Assembly: GCA_030267565.1 (NCBI GenBank)
Contig: BRXU01000018.1
Location: forward strand, 1,116,001-1,180,000
Direction: 5' to 3'
DNA length: 64,000 nt
DNA from: Pleodorina starrii
Lineage: Eukaryota > Chlorophyta > Chlorophyceae > Chlamydomonadales > Volvocaceae
The notes beneath the pieces are model-generated. The model worked only from the letters and a program-made list of their open reading frames with translations, ran no database searches and had not been told where the DNA came from. Made by a program: the position numbers and the translations under genes. Shown here in pieces: positions 11,981 through 23,900 of this stretch. Each line of letters begins with the position of its first letter. Position 1 is the stretch's first letter.

Positions 11981-14551
11981 CTAGCGGCTGCAGAGCTGCT
12001 CAAACACCTCCTCAAAGTGCTCCGGCGGCTGAGCGCCCGACAGCTTGTAGCTGCGGGTGCGGGTGCGGGCGCGGGAGAAGACAGCGGCGGAGCAGCGGCA
12101 AGGCGCAGAGGAGGACGGAGCAGCGGGGTATGTTTGGGGGGACTCGCTGGCGCGACCATGTCTGAAGACAACCGGTGCAAGAACGAAAACCCGCAGCGTG
12201 GAACGTCCCCCCCCCATCCCACCCTCGACCCTCTGTCGCCCCCTGTCAACCCCGGCCCGGCCCGACCCGCTCTCCTCGCCGTGGGCCCCCCAGCCGCCCA
12301 CCACCCACCTTTTGTTGATGATGAAGAACGGAACGCCCCCCACGCCGCGCGCGCGCTCCAGCTGCTGCTTCACCTCCTGAGCACAGACCCGCGGGTCGTC
12401 CAGCACCGCCGCCGCGCCGTCCGCCGGCAGACCCACCTTGGCCGCCGCCGCCAGCAGCACCCCCCGGTCGCTGATGAGCTTCTCCTGAGGGGTTTAGGGT
12501 TTGAGGGGTTTTGAAGGGTGAAGTGGGATGGTGGTGGGGACTGCAACGCCGCGGCCGCGTCACCGGGGGGCGTGCCGCCGTGGGCCCGGCAACCCCACGC
12601 CGCGCACGTGCCGCTCAGTGGCCTCCCGAGGACCCCCCCGGCCCCGGCCCCGCCTCGACCCTCGCGTGTCATCACACCACATCAGACATCCCCAACCCCC
12701 ATAGACTCAGCACCGCACCACCAGCCTCCACCACCACACGCCACCACCACACCACCACGCCGCTGCCCCAGCACCCCCCCCCAGCACCCACCTGGCAAAA
12801 GTAGTTTTGGAAGAGCTCCTCCACGAGCTCGTTCTGCTTCTGCGGCCCAAACTGCTCCGACCAGGCGATCAGCCTGAGGGTCATGGGGGGGGGGCGCACG
12901 CACGAGGAACAGCACGCACGCACGCACGTGCAAACACGCACGCACGAGTTCAGGCGAAAGGAGGCAGGTAGGGCGTGCCTGTAACACATCGCGCACGCGC
13001 TGTCCGGCCGCCCGCTGGTCCGGAAGGCAGCGCATGTGGCTCCACGCGCGCTTTGCTCCGTCCTCTCACACACACGCGTCGGGCCCCATCGTCGGGCCCC
13101 ATCGTCGGGCCCCGTCGTCGGGCCCCATCGTCGGGCCCCGTCCTGCGAGCGCACCTGCCGGCACACACGCCCAAACGCGCGCGGCGCGCCTCGTGCTCTT
13201 GCGCACTGCCATAAAGCCGATGTCTCGATCGAACGCCACCCACCCAGCCACCCACCCAGCCACCCACCCAGCCACCCACCCAGCCACCCACCCACCCCCA
13301 ACCCGGCGGTGGTCCCCACCCCACCGGTGGCTGTCCAGCGTGTTTCCCGTCAGTCCGCCGATGCTGTACTGGAGGCCCTCCTCCGCGTACGTCCTGCAGG
13401 CCAGGACAGGACAGGTCAAGAGCCGGGTCGGTTTGGGTCGGTTTGGTCAGGTCAGGTCGGGTTGGGTTGGGTCGGGTCTAGTTGGGTCGATTTGGGTTGA
13501 TTTGGGTCGGGTCAGGTGGGGTCTCGGCTGGGATAGGGAAGGGTGGGGGCCGCTACACCGGAAACGTCGTTGCGTGGTGCTGGGCTTTGCACGGCCCTCT
13601 TGCGGCGTCGCAGGGGGAACTCGTTCCTCCTCCCTCAGGGCTCAGGGCTGCACAGATCGCCCCGCCCGGCCGGCCCGGCAGCGAGAACAAGGCGAGAACG
13701 GCTGCTGCTGCTGCTGCTGCCATTCGAGATTCGCTTCCCGCTCGTTACCTGTGGGCGCCCAGGCCGGTCCCAATCCAGCAAACGGAAAGCCGCACCCTCA
13801 GCCGGTCATGGAGCGGCCACAACGGCGTCAGAAAGCGCAGGCATGCAGAAGCTCTTTCTCTCTCTCACGCGCGCGCGCCCTCTCACCGCGTCATTGCCGG
13901 GACCATCTGCGCCACGCGCGCCGCCCCAAACTTCTCGTTGTAGTACTCCAATTTGTTTCGGCCCTCCTTCGGCGCGTCGGGGTTGAGCTGGTAGGGCAGC
14001 CAGCGCACCGTGAATTCCGCGCGGCCGGCGAAGGGGGACATGGCGCGCTCCAGGCGGCGCTTGCCGATGTAGCACCAGGGGCTGCGATGATTGGGAGTCG
14101 GGGGTTGGGGGTTGGCGGTTGGAAATTGGGCGGGATGAGATTTGAGGGGCGCAGAGGCTGCTGCCGAAGCGTTCTACCGAAATATGGATATAGACAGGCG
14201 GCAGTGCCATATGCAGGTGCATGGGACGTGGGTTTCAATTCGTGCAGCGGGCAAGGGAGAAGAAGTGCGCATTGCACGGCGTGGCCTCGGGGGCTGGGCT
14301 GTTGTCCGAGTGACGGCTGGCAGCGGCGCAAAGTTGGCATTGGTGGGATTTCTCGCCAAGGAGATTGGGGTTCTTGGGACATAAACATGCAGGAAGTGTG
14401 CTCACGCACGGAGCACCCTGCAAACCCGTGCATGCGCAAGCCAACGGGCCATTTGCCATGGCTACACGTTCAAGAGGCCTTCCCCTTCTCACCAAACTGT
14501 GTCGGAAATTACATCAACTGAAATTTTCGTTTTACCGTTTGAAGCAGCCAT
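11981..14551 (-). CDS. DsbA-family (FrnE-like) thiol-disulfide oxidoreductase, 6 exons
   Basis: Exons: 14551-14493, 14081-13887, 13393-13325, 12873-12792, 12484-12309, 12050-11981. The total is 651 nt (216 aa), the normal length for the FrnE branch of the DsbA family. The thioredoxin-like active site is CPWC at about residues 20-23, followed by YIGKRRLERA; its first Cys codon is split by intron 1. Other family landmarks are GLTGNTLDSHRLIAW, the LVEELFQNYF helix, the cis-proline loop GVPFF, and the C-terminal SGAQPPEHFEEVFEQL. The fold would catalyse dithiol-disulfide exchange or glutathione-dependent isomerisation; the substrate cannot be read from sequence. No targeting peptide is obvious, so a cytosolic location is likely. 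The gene is divergent from SF1, with 441 bp between the two starts. Confidence 0.95.
12485..12520 (-). repeat. Telomere-like tract abutting a 3' splice site
   Basis: On the coding (minus) strand, CAAACCCTAAACCCCTCAG ends intron 4 of the DsbA-type gene, so the CCCTAAA unit directly supplies the branch/pyrimidine region. Confidence 0.85.
13079..13142. repeat. 13-bp tandem repeat
   Basis: About five copies of GTCGGGCCCCATC (T/G variants) in intron 2 of the DsbA-type gene. A 12-bp CCACCCACCCAG array follows in the same region at 13240-13300. Confidence 0.9.
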
Positions 14552-14992
14552 GACGTTGCGCGAGAGACTCCGCAGGGTTGATACCTTGGGAAAAGTGCGA
14601 ACCCTACGGCTTATCATTCAAGAGCTTATGCTATTTGTAACGTTATTATAACTCTTCCGGGTGCAGCCGCTGATCGTGTCATACAACAAGTTTTGCCGGT
14701 CTATCATACGACAGTGGCATACAGTACTGACGGAAAGCCTTGCAATCAGCAATTTTGGGTATCAATACCTTGTAACTGGCAATTGTTTTGTTGGCTTTTT
14801 CTTGATTGAGTATTACACACCTGCTTTCCGAACGAAAGAACTGATGTCTCGCACGGCGTGTGGGCCTGCTTGTACTCCTTTTGACCTTACGAGGTTGACT
14901 TAATAGCTGAAATCATCTCCTTTCAGTTGCGCGGAGTTCTAGTTTGGCGGCCATCGATCTGTTCAATGCGCAAAGGCATCCTGTGAAGCAGA
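14552..14992. promoter_or_regulatory. Shared head-to-head promoter region (DsbA-type / SF1)
   Basis: 441 bp between two divergent start codons, AT-richer than either gene body. A short upstream ORF (ATG at 14966, six codons, TGA) precedes the SF1 start. No TATA box is assigned with confidence. Confidence 0.55.
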
Positions 14993-17900
14993 ATGACGGA
15001 GGACGCTATACCTGCTGCGGAGGAAACAGCGGCGGCGCGTCGTGAACGACGCAAACGCTCGCGATGGGGTGAGGAGACAGAGGCGGGCAAGAAAGTCCTG
15101 GAGGAGACGGCGCAGCAGCCAGACGTTGCGGCGGGCTCGACGGCAGGAGATCAGCAGCAGCAAGCGGCTGGTGAGCGCGAGGGCTCCGTCGGACCCGGAA
15201 CTGGCGACGCAGCTCCGCGAAAGCGTCGCAGCCGATGGGAGCCTGAGGAGCAGAAGGTTATTCCGGGCTTGTCGACGGCAATCACGTTGCCACCTTCTCT
15301 TGCGCATCTAGTTGACCTCAATCCGGAAACTTTGGAGCTTCAGATGCAGCTGAATAATGTAAGTCACGGACTGGGTTTGCATGCGTAGTGTTTGTGGCGG
15401 GATGGGCTGTCGCACGGCGCGGAGCTCTCGGGCTTCGTTACACATAGCTTTTCTGGCCCGAAAGCGGGAAATTAGCGCTACAGGATTGTCTGCGGGTTAC
15501 GGTCGCAGTCTTCGGGATTGCGGCCTGCTGCGCCATGGCGCTGCTCCCGCAAGTGCTCATCGGCTCGGCGCGAGAAGGGCAACCTTGGGCAGCCTGAGGC
15601 GATGCGTGCGTCATCTTTTCACAGGCGTCATTAGGATAACGCTGGCAGCCTCCGCTTGCGGCTGCCAGCGGGGCTTTACCCTGCCCGCTAGTGGCTGGTT
15701 ACGGAGCTGGGGCGAGCCCCCTTGTGGGGAGCGTCGCTTCGGAATGAACTCTGCCGCGCGTGTGGCCTCCGGGTTACAGACCGTCCGCAGCGGAGATGGG
15801 TTGGGTCACGGCGTGGGGCGTTGCCGGTTGTAACCCCACCACTCCACCCTCACCGCTGAGGTGCCCGCCAAACCGTCTTCTGGGCTCCAGTAGTCGCGGT
15901 TTCCAAGGCCGGGCGCGGCCTTGGAAACCGCAATCCCCCAGTGCCAACACCACGTGGCGCCACGCGGCACCACGTGGTGCAACACCAGGCATCAGGAACG
16001 CGGCTTTGCTCCCCTCCCGCCAACCTGCGAGATGTCGCTTGCACGTGTACCGCAGCCGGCGACCCGAGCGCGGCTTGCAGCCCCCGTGTGGAACCGCCGT
16101 GCCGATCGACATGCAGCGGTGTACCCGGCAAACCCACCTTTCCCATGAGGGGGCCCCTCCAGGGGACCTACCTCGTCGACCGCCCGCGCCTACACCCGCA
16201 CCGCCTGCAACCTTTCCCCCGGCGCACTCTCCTCAACACTCGCCCCTCTGCCCCTCTGCCGACCCTCTTCATCCCTCTCGCGTACGCGAACGCATGGTTA
16301 AATGCAGAAGAGGGCGACCTGCAAACGGACTAACCCCGCCCCTCCCGCCCCCCCTCAGTATCCAAAATCGGATTGGACTTACATACGTCCCCACTCTGCT
16401 GCCGTCTCCGCCCCCACAGATCAACCAGCGGATCGCTCTGCTGCAGGCCGGCAAGCTGGTGGACGACACGCCGCAGGAGCAGCGCTCGCCGTCGCCGGAG
16501 CCGGTGTACAACGAGTACGGCATGCGTCTCAACACGCGGGAGCAGCGGCTGCGGGATAAACTGCAGGAGAAGCGCTCGGTGCGTGCGTGTGGAGGGGGTG
16601 ACCTGCCGGGGGAGGGGGCCGGGAGGTGGCGCAATGCAGGGGCGGAGGGGCGGGGCGGGGGCTCTCTGGGACGGCGACCCAAGAGTGCACCGCAGCACCC
16701 ACACCAGTCGTGGTGGGGGGTAGGCGCGGCAGACGGCGACCCCCGGGGTTGAAGGGTGCACGGGGAGGGTGCAACGCCGCGTGCGGTGGTGTCTTGGCGG
16801 CTTTGGGGGGCACCCACCGGTTGACGGCGGCAGTTCTTGCCTGTGCCGTACTGATCGTGTGTGCGGGAGTGTCGGCGTACCGCCGGCCAGCGTGATGCGC
16901 GCGGTGGTGCGGTTGCCCCCCCCTCCCCCTGCACCCCGCCCTGTCGAAGCGGCGAGCGGGGGAGCAACGCGATCTCCCTTCCCTTCCCCCGGGGCCTGAT
17001 TTGCGTTGCGTTGCGAAGCACAGGGGGTGGGGCTGTGTGCCGGCCCGGCCCTGGTAGCAGCAGGCTAGGGCCGTGACCGGCATGTGCCGCCAGCTGGCGC
17101 TGTGATTGTGGGTCGTTTGCCGCCCGCCCTCCTGGCTGGTTAGCCAAGCGGGAGAATGTGGGGTCGAGGGGACGGCCTAGCGTCGGGAGGCGTGGCGGGT
17201 AGAGGGGGTTTTCGCTGACGAGGCACACGTATGTGTTTGGGTATACATAGTTCGTCCATCCGTCCGTGTATCTGCGTCTTAATTGCCAGTGGGTGTTGCC
17301 ACCGGCAGAGGCGTCTGGATGGCGGGCGAGCTGCCGCTGCCAAGCTTCCTTCCTGGCGCACGGCCCAGCCCAGCCCAGCCCAGCCGCGAGGAGACCTATT
17401 GAGCGGCCAGAGGGGCGGTGCACAGTCCTTCCGAAGGGGGGCTGGTCGCTGCTCCAGTGGGCGGTGCAGGGGGCGGGGGGTGACGCATCTTGGGGTTGAG
17501 AAGAAGGGGTATACGGAACAACGTCGTTTGTCCGGCGAGCTGCTTCGGGGGAGGGGTCCAGGGGGCAAAATGTGCCTTTCGGAGAGGTGTCGGACGCCGC
17601 TGTCGTCTCAGCGGAAGGAGGGGGCGTGGGCGTTGGCGTTGGCTGCCACGCGCACAGGAGGCCGTTTCTGACCCGTGGGTCTGCCCGCGGTCTGCTGCAG
17701 CAGCGGGAACGCGCTGCGCGCACGAGATTCAGCCCGCCCGCACGCTCCCTCCGTTTGGGCGGATCCAAATCCAGATCCAGCCTTCGTTCGTTCGATCGTT
17801 GGTTGCGCGTTGACGACTGTATATCGCCGACTGCGTGTCTCCCGACGGGCCCGGTCCTCCTCCGCCTTTTGACCGCGGGCGGGGGGCTCCCTTGCTGCTG

Positions 17901-20900
17901 CAGCAGCAGCTGCTGCTGCTGCGTGTGGACGGGGCCCGGCGCCGGGGAGCGGCGGAGTTGCCCCCCGCCTGGCGGCTCTAGGGGATGAGCCCCTGCCGCT
18001 GTTGCTGCTCCTGGCCCCTAATGCCTTGGTCCTCCCACGGCTCCGGCTCCCCCCCTACCGCTCCGAAACCTGACCTCGCCTGTCAACCCGCCCCCGCCTA
18101 CCCTTTCTAGGTTCCCAGTTTCGTTCTTGCATTACACTCTTCAAACCCCCCCTCCGGCCCCCGCCCCCCTCCGCCCCCCTAAAACAACCCTAAAACCCAA
18201 ACCCACTCCACCCCCCAAAAGCCTTCTGTCATCTTGCGCTCTCTGGACCTTCCTACCATTAGCCCTCCCCACGCCACCCGGCCCCCTTCTGCCCGCCCGC
18301 CCCCCGTTCGCTAACGCCGTCTCCGTCTCCGCTGCGGTATCTTCTCTTTTGTTAACCCCTCCTCCCCCCATTTTCCCCCCCTCACCCCCCCCCTCCACCC
18401 CCTCAGGACCTAATCATGGAGCTCATAAAGAAGAACCCCAACTACAAGCCGCCCTCCGACTTCCGCCCGCCGCGCAAGACGCGCAAGATCTACATCCCTC
18501 AGAGCGAGTACCCTTCCTACAACTTCATCGGCCTCATCATCGGGCCGCGCGGCAACACGCAGAAGCGCATGGAGCGCGAGACCAACACCAAGATCGCCAT
18601 CCGCGGCAAGGGATCCATCAAGGAGGGGCGCACGCGGCGAGACCCGATGGGCCGCCCGGAGCCCGGGGAGGACGACGAGCTGCACGTGCTCATCACGGGC
18701 GACCAGGATGATGACGTGGACAAGGTACGACGGTCTCCGGAGGGGGCGGAGGGGAGGGGAGGGAAGGGGAGGGGGGGTTGGAGGGGGGGGGAAGGGTAAA
18801 AGGGTGAAGGGTGGGAAAGGCGTCGTTGGATCTGGGGGGAGCGGGGGGAGAGGGGGTTACCGTAGGGGGGGTGCGGCTGTGCGGCTGCTCTCCGATTCGA
18901 TCGGTCGACACTCGGTCGACACTCGGTCGTCCCCCTTCCAAACCGACACCAACCGCAACAAGCCCCGCTTCCTTCCCTCCCCTCGCCCGGCATATCACTC
19001 CGGGAGCATATCACTCCCCCTGACCCTCCCCTCGCCCGGCAGGCTGCGGCGCTGATTGAGAAGCTGCTGCAGCCCCAGGACGAGAACCTCAACGAGCACA
19101 AGCGGCTGCAGCTGAGGGAGCTGGCGGCGCTGAACGGTGGGGGGGGGGGTATGTGGGGATTGGTGTCTCTGTGTCCGTGTGTGTGTGGGGGGGGGTGAAT
19201 ATAGATGAGACCGCACCTACCCCCTCCCCACCGGTTGTGGTGGGTGGATGGGTGGGTGGGTGGGGAGGAGCGACGCGGCGCGGCGGCGGGGGGCAAGGCA
19301 GGTCCGCGTGTGGCTGGCTGGTTGACTGCCCCCAACGACGCGCATACACATGTACCGTACTCTGATTGTCCTCCTCCTCTGCCTCCCCCTCCGCTTCCGT
19401 CTCCGTCTCCGTCCCTTTGCTGCGGTATCTTCTTGCTTACCCCACCCCCCCACGTTACCGTTCACGGGCTACGGCCTATACGTGGATAACCCCCCCAGGC
19501 ACGCTCCGAGACCACGAGATCATGGAGCTGCAGCGGCAGGCGGAGGAGGGCGGCGAGGTGTTCAAGCTGCCAGACCATCTCAAGGAAAAGGTAAGAAGAA
19601 GGGCCGCGGCGACGGCACACAAGGCGCTATGCCGAGCGGCGCTGCGTTACACTGCAGTCGCGCTGCAGTCGCGCTGTGCTGCGTTGCATTGCTTATATCG
19701 AGGAGAGAGGAAAGAGAGGGAGTTAGGGCCTGCGCGGGGCGGCGATGGCGGCGGCGGCGGCGGTGGCTGCCCTGCGCGACCCCCACATGGGCGGGCGGGT
19801 CGCGTCGCCGGCTGCGGGCGGCAGAACCCAATGACGGCCCAGTAGCGGCACAATGCCGCCGCCGTCGCCACACATGCGTGCGCCGCTGGTGGCTGGCCGC
19901 AGTCTTGACCGCCCCCCCCCGCTGGAGGGCGGGGTGGGAGGGGCCTCTCGGCTGCTGGCCTGCCTGGCAAGCCCACCCTCACCGGGCGTTCGCCCTGCCC
20001 CTCCTCCTGGCCCCCTCACCCTACCCCTCCTCCTGACCCCCCTGGCTTGTGTTGCAACCAGTACCCATTACCGCATTGCATGTGGCAAAGTTCACCACGC
20101 CCCCCTCCTCCTCGTCCTCTTGATAAATAAAACCGACGATACGATACGAAACGGAAACCCACCCTCCCTCCTTGCCCCTCCTGGCCCCTCCTACTCCCCC
20201 CCCCCCGCCTTGCCGCCCCCGTCGCAGGTCGAGGAGCAGTACCGTCGGGACGTGATTGCGGTTCACGGCGAGGGGGCGGCCGCCATGGAGGACGAGTACA
20301 AGAGCTTCCTGCGGGACCTGGGCGGAGATGTGCCGCACATACCCAGGTGGGGGCGAACCACACCGCAAGAGAGGAGAAAGAGAGAGAGAGAGAGAGCGCC
20401 GGCCGCAGCTCACAACCCTCTGGCGGCCCGCCGCCCCTTACCTCACCCCCTCCTCACGCCAACCTTCCCTCTCCAGCGCCACCGCCCCCCTTACCTCGCC
20501 TTGCCTTGCCTTGCCTTCCCTTGCCTCGCCTTGCCTTGCAAGGGTCCCCCAAAAGCCTGGCCCGCGCGCGTGTGCGGTGTGTGCTGTGCTTTGTCCTCCT
20601 CCGCTTGCCCTTGCCGCGTTGCCCGGCACTCGCAGCTGCGCCGCGCGTAAACAGCACGACCTTCGTCCCGGTCGCCGCGCCCGCCCGCCCCCCTCCTGGC
20701 CCGATCGGCCGAGCGCGCCGAGCACACCCACCGGGCCCTCTTCTTCCCCCCATTACGTTTCCCCCGTTTCGTTCGATGGTTGGCGGAATAAAGCTCCGAT
20801 TAAAATTTCCGCCCACCGCATCCTCCACTTGCGGTCTCATCCTTCTTACCCACCACCACCCGCCCGCCCGCCCGTCGTTGCGTGCGCTGTCGCGGCAGGG

Positions 20901-23900
20901 AGTTGGAGGGCATGCTGGGGGGCCCGGGCGGCCGCGGTCGGCCGGGGCTGGGCATGGGCGGCGGCCGCCACGACGAGGCCGACCCGCGGACCGTGTACGT
21001 GGGCTTCATCCCGCACCACACCTCGGATCACGAGCTGCGACAGCTCTTCTCCACGTGCGGAGAGGTGCGGCGGTGCGGTGTGCGGCGGGGCGGTGCAGTG
21101 CGGTGCAGTGCAGTTCAGTGCGGTGCAGTGCAGTTCAGTGCGGGCGATTGTGGGATTGGATTTGGCGAGTTGTGCGGGTGTGGGCGGGTGTGGGCGGCGC
21201 GGTTGATTGTTCGTGGGGGCGATCGGGGTTCGTGGGGACGGGGCGGGCCGGGGAGGAGCGCGGCGCGTTTGTGGGCGTGCGTATGCATGTATATATGCAG
21301 GAAGGCGTGCAGGCGTGGGTGCGGGCGCGGGTTTTCTTTCTGGCGCGTGTGGGCGCCCGCCCGGGCCCAGGCTCTCCACTTGAGTGACCCCGCATGTCAT
21401 ATATGCACGCGCGCATGTGGGCATGGGTGCATGTGTGCCGTTGCCCTTTCAGGGGCTTTCAGCAGCAGCAGCAGCGTCAGCCACAAGCATGGGACACGCA
21501 CGAACGCGCATGAACGCAAGAATGGGACACGCTCTGCTTGCTGTGCACGCTGTGCACTACGCCGCATGAACGTACATGCTGTGCACGCTCCGCTTGCTCC
21601 GCATGCCACTGCACTCCGCCGCAGGTTCTGGAGTGCTCCATCATCACGGACCGACACACGGGCGCCAGTCGCGGGTTCGGCTTCGTCAAGTTCGCCCTGG
21701 AGGAGCAGGCCCTGTGCGCCATTGACCGGCTGCACAATTACGTACTGGGGGGGCGGAGGCTGGTGGTGCGGGCCAAGGGCGCGCAGCGGCCGGGAGGAGG
21801 TGGAGGAGGAGGAGCGCCGGGCGGTGGCGGCAGCGGCCCTGGCGGGCCGCTGCCGCCGCCGCCGCCGGGGCGACCTGGTGCGTGTGGTTGGGAGGAGAGG
21901 GAGAGGGCCAGGGGGGGAGCAGGTGGAGGTGAAATGGGGTGAGGGGGGTTGTGAGGGGTGAGGGGATGGCGCTTGGGCGATGTGTTGAGGGAGGAGGGGA
22001 GGGGTTTGGTGGGTGGGTGGGCGTGATAGGTGTGGGAGGTGGGGCGGGGATGACAGGCGAAGGGGGCGGTGAGGCGGAGGGCGCATGCGCCGCGCCGCGG
22101 TGGTTCTGTTCCATTTCATTCCATTTGACGGACCAATCGACGCGCCCGCATACCCGCATACCCGCACACCCGCATGACCGCAGGCCTGGACAACTTCCTC
22201 GACTTTTCAGGCGGCACCCTGCGGCCACCCCAGTGGGTCTTCACGGACGACCCGCCGCCGGGCTTCGACCTCGCAACCGCCGGCGCCGTGCACCACCCCA
22301 CCGACCCCGCCGCCGCCCCGCCGCCCGAGCACCTGGCGGACTGCGCCGCGCTGCACCGCTACATGGTCGCGCAGTCGGACTGGCAGGCGCAGCTGCAGCT
22401 GCTGCAGCAGCAGGCATCTACCCATGGGTCAGCCCTGCACGTGCGCATGGACGCCGCCGTCATCGGCGCGGCGCAGCACGGCGGCTACAACTATTACCTC
22501 CACGAGCGGCAGCGGCAGGAGGAGGAGGAGCAGCAGCAGCAGCACCTGCTGCTGCAGCAGCAGCTGGGGGAGAGGGGACCCGGCGGCGGCGGCGGGGAGC
22601 GGGGTGGCGGCGGTGGCGGCGGCGGCGAGCGCGGCGGCGGCGGCGACGGGGCCGGCGGGTTGCGGGGGCCGCGGACGCTGCTCGAGGAGGCCGCGACGGT
22701 GTGGCTTTCGCCGCCCGTGATGATGATGGAACCCGGGCCGCCGGGGCTGGACGCGTGGCCGTCGGCGGAGGCGCTGACGGCGCTGCCCGGCGAGACGGCG
22801 GAGTCGTACAATGCGTACAGCGCGGCGTACAGCGCGGCCGCAGCGTACGGCTACGGGTATGAGATGTACGGCGAGGGGGTCGTGTACGATCCGACGCTCT
22901 GGGGCGACGTGTCGTCGTACGGCGCGGCGCAGGCGGTCGACGTCGCGGGCGGCAAGGCGGCGGCGGAGTCGGCGGCGGTGGCGGCGGCGGCCGCCGCCGC
23001 TGCGGCGGATGCGCCGCCCGGCGACGACGCGGCAGCGGCGGCGGCGGTGGCGGCGGCCACGGCGCCGGGGTCCGGCGCAGGCGGGCTGGGCGGCGGCGGC
23101 GGCCACCGGCGGGGTGGCCGCAACCGCAGCAAGGCGGGGCCCGCGTTGGTACAGGTGGTCTCCCTGGACCCCGCGGATATGGAGAAGGCGAAGAAGAAGA
23201 AACAGGAGGAGGAGGAGCGGGCGCGGAGGATGCGCGAGGCAGAGGAGCGGATGAGGGTAAGGAGGGTGGGGCGGGCGGGGGGTGGCGGTGGCATGGGTGT
23301 GGCCGCGGAGGAGGAGCGGCCCCCGCGCAGCCGCCGGTGGCCCGCGCCGCAACCGCACACCTTACATCACTGCAGCTTGGCGTCATTTTCCTCGATGCTG
23401 GTGGTGTGGCAGACGTTTTGTCAGGCCGTGGTGCGTGTATATGTGTTGTTGCGAAGGTGTCGCGTACGTTTGCGCGGTGGGGTAGACGGCAGTGCGGTGG
23501 CCCGGCCCGGCCCGTGGGTCGTAACATACACATGCACCCAACAGCACGGTGTGAGGCTCTTGAGCGTACCGTGTGGGCCTTTCACCGCAGGCGGACCAGG
23601 AGCGGCGGGCGAAGGCGGCGGAGGAGGCGGAGCGGCAGCAACGAGGCGCGGGCACATCCGGCGCCGGCGCGGCTGCAGGCGCCGACGCCGCCGGCGGCGG
23701 TGGTGGCGGCGAGGCGGGGCCGGGCCTTGGCATGGGCCCCGGCGCAGCCGGCCCGCGGATCGGTGGGGCACCGCCGCTGCCGCCTCAGCCCGGGGGGCCG
23801 TCCGACGGCGGTCTGGGTCCGCGGCGCGGCACGCGCAGTCCCTCGCCGCCGCTGCGGCGCTTCACCTCCCGCAGCCCGCCCCCGCGCGGGCGCTTCATGG

